64,000 bases of DNA, taken from positions 1 to 64,000 of the forward strand of contig CATYZI010000009.1 in NCBI GenBank assembly GCA_958415625.1. The letters are read 5' to 3'. A program made the translations under genes and the position numbers. Shown in pieces: positions 31,527-38,844 of this stretch. Source of the stretch: an uncultured Collinsella sp. GTDB lineage: Bacteria > Actinomycetota > Coriobacteriia > Coriobacteriales > Coriobacteriaceae. Below the pieces are notes generated by a model. The model saw only the letters and a list, made by a program, of their open reading frames with translations, was not told the DNA's origin and made no database searches. Each line of letters starts with the position of its first letter. Position 1 is the stretch's first letter.

Positions 31527-31538
31527 CCCCTCGACGCT

Positions 31539-31642
31539 GCGAGCCCGCCAGAGCGGCAATCTGACGTTCAATCGTCGGGCATGGCCAAAAGGCCTATGCC
31601 CTCCTCTTTCACGTCACCTTGCTCACTCTGGCGGGCTCTCGC
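31539..31642. repeat. Nested palindrome (gene-end element)
   Basis: Outer arms GCGAGCCCGCCAGAG and CTCTGGCGGGCTCTCGC (2-nt bulge) enclose an inner hairpin GGGCATGGCC-AAAA-GGCCTATGCCC (31577-31601). It lies in the gap between the dehydrogenase and the PIN toxin gene. Confidence 0.75.
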
Positions 31643-31676
31643 TGACGTTTGCTCAACCTGCAGGGTCTTCAAATTG

Positions 31677-32168
31677 CTAGAGCGTTGCTAAGTAATTCTT
31701 TGCGTCTTCTACGCTCATTGCTGCAACGGGTGCGTGTGAACAGAGTTTGACATCGTTGGTGACCAGTAGATCTGCTTGAGCGCGTATCGCTGCCGCAATG
31801 ATTAAATCGTCTTCGTAATCGCTATGGAGCTCACGCTGCCTGCTCGCCACCCATATATCGCTCAGGTCACAGGGCACTGGCGTGGCAAGCTGCGACAGCA
31901 CGCTAAGACAATCCCATGCAAGCGATGTCGCTGCCGCAGCGGCATCTTGGGAAAGAGAACCATGCTCTCGCCGATACCATGCCTTATGTTCGCTTGAAAT
32001 CAAATAGAACAGGTCTTTGGACGATGTCGCCGCATACAGCAAATCCACCTGCGCCGTGCATGCATCACGTAAAAACTCAATCGCCACCGCACGACCACGT
32101 CGTGAGGGAATGAAGTAATCGAGCCACACGTTGGTGTCAACCAAGATGCGCTTTGGAGTCTCACTCAT
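31677..32168 (-). CDS. PIN domain toxin (VapC-like)
   Basis: A 163-residue PIN-domain ribonuclease. The first acidic residue is in ILVDTNVWLDYF, and the later acidic cluster in DYEDDLIIAAAIRAQADLLVTND. PIN toxins cut RNA and stop translation until blocked by an antitoxin. The gene overlaps its upstream partner by 8 bp (32161-32168), the classic toxin-antitoxin arrangement with the antitoxin first. Pairing with a RelB/DinJ-type rather than VapB-type partner is known but less common. Confidence 0.85.
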   Translation of the reverse strand: MSETPKRILVDTNVWLDYFIPSRRGRAVAIEFLRDACTAQVDLLYAATSSKDLFYLISSEHKAWYRREHGSLSQDAAAAATSLAWDCLSVLSQLATPVPCDLSDIWVASRQRELHSDYEDDLIIAAAIRAQADLLVTNDVKLCSHAPVAAMSVEDAKNYLATL

Positions 32169-32541
32169 AGAGCCAGCTCATCTCCTCGCCATAGCGATCC
32201 GCATAGGCATTCCGTTTGAGCTCTTCGTCGTCCGATGGCTGAGCCTTGACCATATCGATTCCCGACTCACAGCAAGCGGCAGCGAACAGCTTCGACCCCT
32301 GATCCATAAGCTCGAGCTTACGTTTGGCGGCCTTTTCGCGCTCGCGCTGTTCCGCCCGGGCACGACTGGGCAGCAGGATATCCTCGAGCGCACCGGGGCG
32401 ATCGGCCAGCGACGCTGCAAGCTGCCAGAGCGCTCGCACCGCTTGGCTCGGCGTCATACCGGCCTTGGAGAGAGCGGCGTCCCCACTCCTTTTAAGATCG
32501 GCATCGAGACGTACGTTGATCTGAGCGGCTGTTGTGGTCAT
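32161..32541 (-). CDS. RelB/DinJ-type antitoxin
   Basis: A 126-residue protein. The N-terminal 50 residues (AAQINVRLDADLKRSGDAALSKAGMTPSQAVRALWQLAA) match a ribbon-helix-helix fold of RelB/DinJ antitoxins. A charged helical middle (RARAEQREREKAAKRKLELMD) and a C-terminal tail would wrap the toxin. It overlaps the PIN gene and should repress the shared promoter. CTATCAT and ATGGTAG near 32567-32589 form a possible operator with one mismatch. GGAGGGGT precedes the ATG. Confidence 0.82.
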   Translation of the reverse strand: MTTTAAQINVRLDADLKRSGDAALSKAGMTPSQAVRALWQLAASLADRPGALEDILLPSRARAEQREREKAAKRKLELMDQGSKLFAAACCESGIDMVKAQPSDDEELKRNAYADRYGEEMSWLYE

Positions 32542-32638
32542 GACCCCTCCTTAATACTTCAAAACTATCATAAAACTCTATGGTAGATACGTAAAGCATG
32601 TATAGCATTTATAAGCATTAGCCGTACTCTGTACACAA

Positions 32639-32674
32639 AAAACCGCCGAGGCACATTGCGCCTCGGCGGCTACG
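32639..32674 (-). terminator. Terminator of the M18 peptidase gene
   Basis: On the minus strand, CCGCCGAGGC pairs with GCCTCGGCGG and is followed by TTTTTTGTG. Confidence 0.9.
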
Positions 32675-32710
32675 CATCACCGATCTAGTTCGGTTTCACC
32701 CTTTGCATTT

Positions 32711-32756
32711 GCCCAGATAAAACATGCCAAAATTAACATCCCTTTTTGGCAGGTTT
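32711..32756. repeat. Dispersed hairpin family, copy 3
   Basis: AACATGCCAAAA...TTTTTGGCAGGTT; its right end overlaps the stop codon of the M18 peptidase gene. Confidence 0.85.
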
Positions 32757-34140
32757 AGAACTCTACGCTTTCGGCGCCGTTGATGGTTAGGTTGCGCTCG
32801 TAGAAGGCGGTGAGGGCGCGGATGGCGTACATCACGTCGCGCACGCCGCCGGTCTCGTAGCTCGAGTGCATGGCAAGCTGCGGCAGGCCCACGTCCACGG
32901 CATGCATGCTCGCCTGCATGTTCGACAGGTTGCCCAGGGTAGAACCGCCGGCCATGTCGCTCTTGTTGGCGAAGGCCTGCGTGGGCACGTCGGCGTCATC
33001 GCAGATAGCCTGGAACACCGCGCGGCTAAAGGCATCGGTGCAATAGTGCTGGTTGGCTGCCTCCTTGATGACGATGCCGCCGTTGAGCACCACCTGGTTG
33101 CGGGCGTCGCACTTCTCGGCGTGGTTGGGGTGCACGGCATGCGCGTTGTCGCAGCTCACGAGCATCGAAGCGGCAAGCGCACGGTGGTACGACTCGTCGT
33201 CAAAGCCCAGCGAGCCGTTAATGCGGCGCAGCGCGTCGGCCAAGAACGTCGACATGGCGCCCTGCTTGGTCTCGGAGCCAACCTCCTCATTATCAAAGCA
33301 GCAGAAGACCGAAACGTCGTGCGCGTTCTCAGCACCCAAAAATGCCTGTAGCGAGGTGTAGGCGCAGGCCAGGTCGTCGAGCTTGGGCGTCGAGATAAAC
33401 TCGTCGGCCCAGCCCCAAATGCGCGCATCCTGACGATTGACCAGGAACAAATCGCGGCCCAGAATCTGCTCGGGCTCAACATCCAGCTCGTCGGCGATCA
33501 TGGCATCAAAATCCCCCTGCTTGAGCTCGCCGGCGCTGATAAGCGGGCACAGATCGACAGCGCGATTGGGCGCAAAACCCTCGTTGACGCCGCGGTTCAT
33601 ATGAATGGCGAGGCTCGGAATAATAGCGACCTCGCGCTCGGTGGCAAGCAGGCGGCTCTCGATGCGGTCGCCCTCGCGCACCAGCACGCGGCCCGCGAGC
33701 GCCAGCGGACGATCAAACCACGTATAGTCGATCATGCCGCCGTAGGCCTCGGTGTTCAGGCGCAGCGTCTCGCCCGCACCGTCGAGCTCGGGCACGGCTT
33801 TGACCTTAAACGTCGGCGAATCGCTGTGCGACGCCGCAAGCTGAAAATGATAGTCGCCGGCAACGCCGTCCTCGCCCCACGTCGCGGCCAGGTCCTCGCC
33901 CACTTTAAAGGCAACAACGCTCGAGGTGTTGCGTTGCGTGTAATAACGCCCGCCCGGCTCGATGTCCCACGCCGCGTTCTCGGGCAGGTAGGTAAAGCCC
34001 GCCTCGTCGAGCTCGGCCATAATGGTCGCCGCCGTATGAAACATGCTGGGGCATGCCTCGATAAAGTCGATAAGGTCGTTAGCGGCCTCGATATCGTCGG
34101 CCGTCACATGCGCGCGCTCGGGCGTTTCCTGATCCGTCAT
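32755..34140 (-). CDS. M18 family aminopeptidase
   Basis: A 461-residue metallo-aminopeptidase of family M18 (aspartyl aminopeptidase type). Metal and catalytic residues are visible: SHSDSPTF (first His), VFCCFDNEEVGSETKQGA (Glu-Glu pair), SCDNAHAVHPNH (Asp and His), and AMHSSYETGGVRD near the end (last His). It removes N-terminal acidic or neutral residues from peptides in the cytoplasm. The start at 34140 follows AAAGGGGAG. It is divergent from the amide hydrolase gene at 34302. Confidence 0.93.
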   Translation of the reverse strand: MTDQETPERAHVTADDIEAANDLIDFIEACPSMFHTAATIMAELDEAGFTYLPENAAWDIEPGGRYYTQRNTSSVVAFKVGEDLAATWGEDGVAGDYHFQLAASHSDSPTFKVKAVPELDGAGETLRLNTEAYGGMIDYTWFDRPLALAGRVLVREGDRIESRLLATEREVAIIPSLAIHMNRGVNEGFAPNRAVDLCPLISAGELKQGDFDAMIADELDVEPEQILGRDLFLVNRQDARIWGWADEFISTPKLDDLACAYTSLQAFLGAENAHDVSVFCCFDNEEVGSETKQGAMSTFLADALRRINGSLGFDDESYHRALAASMLVSCDNAHAVHPNHAEKCDARNQVVLNGGIVIKEAANQHYCTDAFSRAVFQAICDDADVPTQAFANKSDMAGGSTLGNLSNMQASMHAVDVGLPQLAMHSSYETGGVRDVMYAIRALTAFYERNLTINGAESVEF

Positions 34141-34301
34141 GCTCTCCCCTTTCGCTGGGTTGATGGTCCCCTCCAGCATACCCCGCCGCGCCAGTGCCGT
34201 GCCTTTCATTCCATGTTTAATCCCGCGCCGCTCGCCAAGTTGAGCCATCATGCCCGCACTCCTTTTGCGACAATTACGCTAACAGGACGAGAGGAGCCGT
34301 C

Positions 34302-35387
34302 ATGAAGCCACGTAACATTGCCATCGCCTGCGGTGTCGCGGGAGTCGCCGTCGGCCTTGCCGCTGCCGCCGGCATCGTTTACCGCAAGCAAATCAAGTCC
34401 GCCGCGTCACTCAAACGCTTGACCGGCAACGCGGATGGCTATGACCTGTACGCAATCGACATCGCCTACGACTACGATCTTGATCGCATCATCGCCGCTG
34501 GCGTGCGCGACGACCAGGCCTACATCGATGCCGTGGTGGCACAGGTGCTGCCCGGTGTGCCGGCACATGTCCAGGCGCCCCAGTTTGCCTGCAGCGCTTT
34601 TGTCGCCGTAGATGCCGAAGGCCGCGTGCGCACCGGTCGCAATTACGACTTTAAGGACGACACCTCGGCGCTGCTGGTGCGCAATCACCCACGCGGCGGC
34701 TATGCCTCCATCGGGTTTGCCGCCCTTAACAACCTGGGCGATAACACTCCGCTTGACTCCGTCGGCGGACGCGCTGCGGCGTTGATGGGCCCGTTTGCCC
34801 AGCTCGACGGCGTCAACGAATGTGGCGTGTCCATTGCCGTGCTCACCCTGGATTCCAAACCTTGTGACCAGGACACGCAGCGCCCCGTCATCAACACTTC
34901 GCTCGCCATCCGTCTGGTGCTCGACCGCGCGGCCACCACGCAGGAGGCCGTCGACCTGCTTTCTGCCTACGACATGCACGCCATGGCCGGACGCGACTAT
35001 CACTTCTTTATCAACGACGCCGCCGGTGACGCGCGGGTGGTGGAGTGGGATCCGCGCGATCCCGACCGTGCATGCAAGGCGACGCCCGTACGCCAGGTCA
35101 CGAACTTCTACGCCTGCTATGGCGACGAGGTGCTGCCCAACCAAAAGAATGGCGAGATGGGCCATGGCAAAGAGCGCGCCATCGCCATCGCCGATGTCCT
35201 TGACGCCCATGTCGGTGCCCAGGACGAAACGATTGCCTGGGAAGCCCTGCGAGCCGCAGCGCAAGAGCCCAATCCGGAAGACATCACCAGCAATACGCAA
35301 TGGTCGGTCGTCTTTGACAATACCGAGCCCGCTGCCGCCATCACGCTGCGCCGCCACTGGGGCAACGTCGATGCCTTCGCACTGTAA
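34302..35387 (+). CDS. Membrane-anchored linear amide C-N hydrolase (choloylglycine/AAT-like Ntn family)
   Basis: A 361-residue protein. The first 30 residues are an uncleaved-looking signal anchor (AIACGVAGVAVGLAAAAGIVYRKQ). The hydrolase domain starts near Cys97 in PQFACSAFVAVDAEGRVRTGRNYDFKDD, the Cys and Arg/Asp pattern of conjugated-bile-acid and penicillin-V acylases. YHFFINDAAGDARVVEW and the late Asn and Arg (TSNTQWSVVFDN) complete it. If autoprocessed to expose Cys97, it would cut N-acyl amides outside the membrane. Bile salts, N-acyl amino acids or acyl-homoserine lactones are all possible substrates. GAGGAGCCG precedes the ATG. Confidence 0.82.
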   Translation: MKPRNIAIACGVAGVAVGLAAAAGIVYRKQIKSAASLKRLTGNADGYDLYAIDIAYDYDLDRIIAAGVRDDQAYIDAVVAQVLPGVPAHVQAPQFACSAFVAVDAEGRVRTGRNYDFKDDTSALLVRNHPRGGYASIGFAALNNLGDNTPLDSVGGRAAALMGPFAQLDGVNECGVSIAVLTLDSKPCDQDTQRPVINTSLAIRLVLDRAATTQEAVDLLSAYDMHAMAGRDYHFFINDAAGDARVVEWDPRDPDRACKATPVRQVTNFYACYGDEVLPNQKNGEMGHGKERAIAIADVLDAHVGAQDETIAWEALRAAAQEPNPEDITSNTQWSVVFDNTEPAAAITLRRHWGNVDAFAL

Positions 35388-35455
35388 GGAGCCAGGCCCG
35401 TCGACCTTACGTTCCCTGACGTTGCTTACATTTCCATACGCTTGAGCTAACACGT

Positions 35456-35488
35456 TTTACCCCCGTATCAACAGTGTGCGGGGGTAAA
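35456..35488 (+). terminator. Terminator between amide hydrolase and pfk
   Basis: TTTACCCCCG pairs perfectly with CGGGGGTAAA around a 13-nt loop. The following CTTATG is only weakly U-rich. Confidence 0.7.
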
Positions 35489-35526
35489 CTTATGCGCATG
35501 TTATAACTTGCCCGGAAGGATTCACC

Positions 35527-36606
35527 ATGCTTAGGATCGGTCTTCTTACCAGTGGCGGCGACTGCCAGGCGCTCAACGCCACCATGCGCGGCATTGTCAA
35601 AACGCTTATGACCAATAGCGAAGAGCCTATCGAGATCTATGGTTTTGAGGACGGCTACCAGGGCCTTATCTACAGCAGGTTCCGCGTCATGACGCCCGCC
35701 GATTTTAGCGGTATCCTCACCCGCGGCGGCACCATCCTGGGCACGAGTCGCACACCGTTCAAGCGTCTGGATACCCCCGAGACCGATGGTGTCGAGAAGG
35801 TGCCGGCGATGGTCCACACCTATCATAAGCTGCAGCTCGACTGCCTGTTTATGCTGGGCGGTAACGGCTCCACCAAGACCGCCAACCGCCTGCGCGAAGA
35901 GGGCCTCAACGTTATCGCCCTGCCCAAGACCATCGATAACGACACCTGGGGCACCGAGCTGACGTTTGGCTTTACGAGCGCCATCGACGTCGCCACCAAG
36001 TGCATCGACGACATTCACACCACCGCCTCGAGTCACGGCCGCGTGTTCGTTATCGAGATCATGGGCCACAAGGTTGGCTGGATCCCGCTGTACGCCGGCG
36101 TCGCGGGCGGCGCGGATGTCATCTTGATTCCCGAGATCCCCTACGACATGGACAACGTCATCAAGACCATCGAGCATCGCATGGAGACCGGCAGCCGCTT
36201 TACCATCGTAGCCGTCGCCGAGGGTGCTATCTCCAAGGAGGACGCGGCGCTGTCCAAGAAGGAGTACAAGAAGAAGCTCGCCGAGCGTACGAGCCCGTCA
36301 ATCGTGTACGACATCGCCAAGGAGATCGAGGCCAAGACCGGTCGCGAGACCCGCGTCGCCATCCCCGGCCACACGCAGCGCGGCGGCCAGCCCGACGCCC
36401 AGGACCGCATCTTTGCGACCCAGTGCGGCGTCGAGGCAGCGCTCGGCTGCCTACGCGGCGAGTTTGGCTACATGATTGCCCTGCGTGACGGCAAGATGTG
36501 CCACATGCCGCTCGAGGAGGTCGCCGGCAAGCTCAAATATGTCGACCCCCAGAGCGATCTGGTGCGCGAGGCCAAGGCGTTGGGCATCAGCTTCGGCGAC
36601 GAATAG
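35527..36606 (+). CDS. pfkA: 6-phosphofructokinase
   Basis: A 359-residue phosphofructokinase. It starts LRIGLLTSGGDCQALNA. The donor-site loop is GGNGST (111-116), where E. coli has GGDGS, so the Mg-binding Asp103 is Asn here. The ATP-type Gly (E. coli 104) is kept. The catalytic segment is PKTIDND (133-139), with Lys in place of Gly124, a residue otherwise linked to pyrophosphate enzymes. IEIMGHKVGWIP and the fructose-6-phosphate site IPGHTQRGGQPDAQD are normal. It makes fructose 1,6-bisphosphate in glycolysis; ATP is the likelier donor, but this needs assay. GGAAGGATT precedes the ATG. Confidence 0.93.
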   Translation: MLRIGLLTSGGDCQALNATMRGIVKTLMTNSEEPIEIYGFEDGYQGLIYSRFRVMTPADFSGILTRGGTILGTSRTPFKRLDTPETDGVEKVPAMVHTYHKLQLDCLFMLGGNGSTKTANRLREEGLNVIALPKTIDNDTWGTELTFGFTSAIDVATKCIDDIHTTASSHGRVFVIEIMGHKVGWIPLYAGVAGGADVILIPEIPYDMDNVIKTIEHRMETGSRFTIVAVAEGAISKEDAALSKKEYKKKLAERTSPSIVYDIAKEIEAKTGRETRVAIPGHTQRGGQPDAQDRIFATQCGVEAALGCLRGEFGYMIALRDGKMCHMPLEEVAGKLKYVDPQSDLVREAKALGISFGDE

Positions 36607-36629
36607 CCTCGGCTGGAATCCACCCCATC

Positions 36630-36726
36630 GGGCCCTCCGACCCCGCCCGACGTATTTCGATTTGGCTCCTCCCTTGACTCCGTCAAAGGTCGCCAATCGA
36701 AATCGTCGGGCGGGGTCGGAGGGCCC
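36630..36726. repeat. Nested palindrome after pfk
   Basis: Outer arms 36630-36652 and 36704-36726 are 23-bp exact complements (GGGCCCTCCGACCCCGCCCG...). Inner arms ATTTCGATTTGG and CCAATCGAAAT pair with one bulge. It starts 24 bp after the pfk stop. Confidence 0.9.
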
Positions 36727-36787
36727 TGCGTTTACATACTCGCCGGGGCTATTCGTCTTCTTGCTGCGGGTGCCTGGGCTGGAATTG

Positions 36788-36854
36788 AGTTGCGGTGAAA
36801 TAGTTCCTGCTTAGTCCGCAAATGGCTGAATCCAAAAACTATTCCACCGCAACT
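36788..36854. repeat. 67-bp inverted-repeat element, copy 2 of 3
   Basis: AGTTGCGGTGAAATAGTTCC and AACTATTCCACCGCAACT flank a variable centre. It is diverged from copy 1 but keeps complementary ends. Together with the nested palindrome it occupies the 36607-37039 gap; no gene is seen there. Confidence 0.8.
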
Positions 36855-37039
36855 TACTGAGTGGGGGCTCTTGGCTGCTACTTGCACTGACATTTTTCCT
36901 GAAATGGCTGGTCGTTAGGGGTTGCTACCGGTAGTTGCGGTAGGGTTGGGGCAGATTCTAACTAGAAATGGTGGTCGCTACCGGTTGTTCTCGGCATACT
37001 CGGCTCATTCGATTCGACCATCAAACGAAAGGAACCACC

Positions 37040-37960
37040 ATGGATCTTGCGATGGCACAGCGCCTCGTCGATCGCCGCAAGGCTGCCGGGCTTTCTCAGG
37101 AGGCGCTTGCCGCCCAGCTGGGTGTGAGTCGTCAGGCTGTCAGTAAATGGGAGCGCAGCGAATCCTCGCCCGATACCGATAACCTTATTGCGCTCGCCGC
37201 GCTGTATGGCGTGTCGCTGGATGAGCTGCTGTATGGGGAGGCGGCCAACGATGCCGACGACCTGGAGGACGGTAGCGCCGACACCGAGACGGCGGATGTG
37301 GCTGACGAGGCTGAGGATTCTGCCGAGCACGCCGATTGCGGCGACAAACCACTTGTCGACATTTCCCTCGCGCGCGGTATCCACGTCATTGATCCCAATA
37401 AGGGCGAGGAAGTCCATGTTGGTTGGAGCGGCATCCATGTGACCAACGAGCGCAAGGGCGAAGAGGTGCATGTGGGGCCGGGCGGCGTGCATATCGATAC
37501 GCTTGAGGACGATGGACATAGCGTGCGCACCAATGACGACGGCACCGTCACCATCGACGGCGAGACGTTTTCCAGCTGGAAGGAAGCACACGACAAGCTC
37601 GACCATCATGGCAAGCATTTCCACACCAAGGCCGGACGTGCATGGAACAAATTCCCCTTCCCCGCACTTGTCACTCTCGCCTATCTGGTGCTCGGCATTG
37701 TCTACGGCACATGGGGCATGGGGCTTTTCCTCGTCTTTTTGATTCCCGTTTACTACGCGATTGGTGACTTTATCGATCGGCGCCACCTGTCTAAGCTGAT
37801 CGAGGTCATCTACCCGGCAGCCGCCATCGCTTGGTTCCTCTACATGTGGCTCTGTTTGGGACAGCCCCATCCTGCATGGATCATCCTCATCACGATTCCC
37901 ATCATAAAGGCGCTCATGCGCTGGTGCCGCAAACAATGGAAGCACCGCAAACAGGCTTAA
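37040..37960 (+). CDS. XRE-family regulator tethered to the membrane, with HV-x-KGEEVHVG repeats
   Basis: A 306-residue protein. Residues 1-60 are a Cro/C1-type HTH (LSQEALAAQLGVSRQAVSKWERSESSPD). An acidic linker (about 65-105) leads to a repeat region: HVIDPNKGEEVHVGWSG and HVTNERKGEEVHVGPGG, then VHIDTLEDDG, likely short beta-strands like adhesin-type surface folds. Three membrane helices lie at about 205-290, ending in a Lys/Arg-rich tail. A DNA-binding domain fixed to the membrane by C-terminal helices is seen in some Firmicutes and Actinobacteria regulators. GAAAGGAACC precedes the ATG at 37040. The target is unknown. Confidence 0.85.
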   Translation: MDLAMAQRLVDRRKAAGLSQEALAAQLGVSRQAVSKWERSESSPDTDNLIALAALYGVSLDELLYGEAANDADDLEDGSADTETADVADEAEDSAEHADCGDKPLVDISLARGIHVIDPNKGEEVHVGWSGIHVTNERKGEEVHVGPGGVHIDTLEDDGHSVRTNDDGTVTIDGETFSSWKEAHDKLDHHGKHFHTKAGRAWNKFPFPALVTLAYLVLGIVYGTWGMGLFLVFLIPVYYAIGDFIDRRHLSKLIEVIYPAAAIAWFLYMWLCLGQPHPAWIILITIPIIKALMRWCRKQWKHRKQA

Positions 37961-38005
37961 CACGCTCCGACCCACCAGCACCCAACCGCCCCCGCCCTTC
38001 TCCTA

Positions 38006-38072
38006 AGTTGCGGTGAGATAGGAACTGTTTTGAGGCTCCAAAGCGCCAAACAGTCCGTATATCACCGCAACT
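38006..38072. repeat. 67-bp inverted-repeat element, copy 3 of 3
   Basis: AGTTGCGGTGAGATAGGAAC... and ...CCGTATATCACCGCAACT. The inner AACTGTTT/AAACAGT also pair. Copies 1-3 share end sequence and length but not the centre. Confidence 0.8.
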
Positions 38073-38135
38073 TACAAACAACTGGGTCAGTTCCGGCACG
38101 GAGATTAGCATTGAGCTGACCGCGCGCCAAGAAAA

Positions 38136-38275
38136 GGGCCTATTTACTACGTTTAACTCGAGAGGGCCGACCATACCCGCCTTTTCCGAAAACTGGCAAG
38201 CCCTCTACCTGCGGTTTTAATTTCATAATCTTTGTCACGGTCGAGGGTGTGGTAGCAAACGTAGTAGATAGGCCC
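38136..38275. repeat. 140-bp element with 19-bp inverted ends
   Basis: GGGCCTATTTACTACGTTT (38136-38154) and AAACGTAGTAGATAGGCCC (38257-38275) are complementary with one mismatch and enclose about 100 bp without an open frame. It has the shape of a small non-coding mobile element. Nothing else is seen in 37961-38404. Confidence 0.7.
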
Positions 38276-38404
38276 ATTTTGTGGCATACGACCCATACAA
38301 GCCCAATCTCGAAGGCCAAAGAGAGCCTCTCATCCACGCCTGCGAGCGAAAACCAAATAGAATGAAAGGCAAATGGAAAAGCCCGTTTAACGAGCGGAGG
38401 ACAT

Positions 38405-38725
38405 ATGCGCGACGTAGCCGAAAGCGACTGGAAGCTGTTTAAGAAAATGCTTCCTCAATGGCAAGAACGTTATATGGAAAAGCTCATCGGCCAGTACGTT
38501 GAGATGCTGTACGGCGACAGTGAAGCGTCCAGTAGATTTTGGGCACTAGAAGAGCGCCTCAATAGAGACAAGCTGTCCTCAGGCGTAATTGCAAACGACA
38601 TTCGCCGCAGCACAATGCACCGCGAGATAGCCAATTTGCTTATCGACAGCGTGATCACCCTTGACGACCTTGACGGTTTTACCGAGGACATTAAGAGCTA
38701 TGCGCAACACTGGATTGGCCAGTAA
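38405..38725 (+). CDS. Conserved-looking small protein of unknown function
   Basis: A 106-residue, charged, mostly helical soluble protein (MRDVAESDWKLFKKMLPQWQ...; STMHREIANLLIDSVITLDDLDGF). A strong GGAGGACAT site precedes the ATG. The text resembles short proteins widely labelled hypothetical in gut Firmicutes and Coriobacteria; I do not know a function. It is monocistronic with a hairpin after it. Confidence 0.75.
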   Translation: MRDVAESDWKLFKKMLPQWQERYMEKLIGQYVEMLYGDSEASSRFWALEERLNRDKLSSGVIANDIRRSTMHREIANLLIDSVITLDDLDGFTEDIKSYAQHWIGQ

Positions 38726-38760
38726 GAGCACTGAACGACAGACATCCCCAGCAAAACGGG

Positions 38761-38798
38761 GCAAACGCCGGGCCACATAATGGTTGTCCGGCGTTTGC
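38761..38798 (+). terminator. Hairpin after the 106-aa protein gene
   Basis: GCAAACGCCGG pairs with CCGGCGTTTGC around a 16-nt loop. It directly abuts copy 4 of the dispersed hairpin. Confidence 0.7.
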
Positions 38799-38844
38799 CC
38801 AGATAAAACCTGCCAAAATAAACCTGTCCCTTTTTGGCAGGTTA
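38797..38844. repeat. Dispersed hairpin family, copy 4
   Basis: AAACCTGCCAAAATAAACC followed by TGTCCCTTTTTGGCAGGTT; the right end overlaps the stop codon of the FtsX-type permease gene (38842). Confidence 0.9.
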
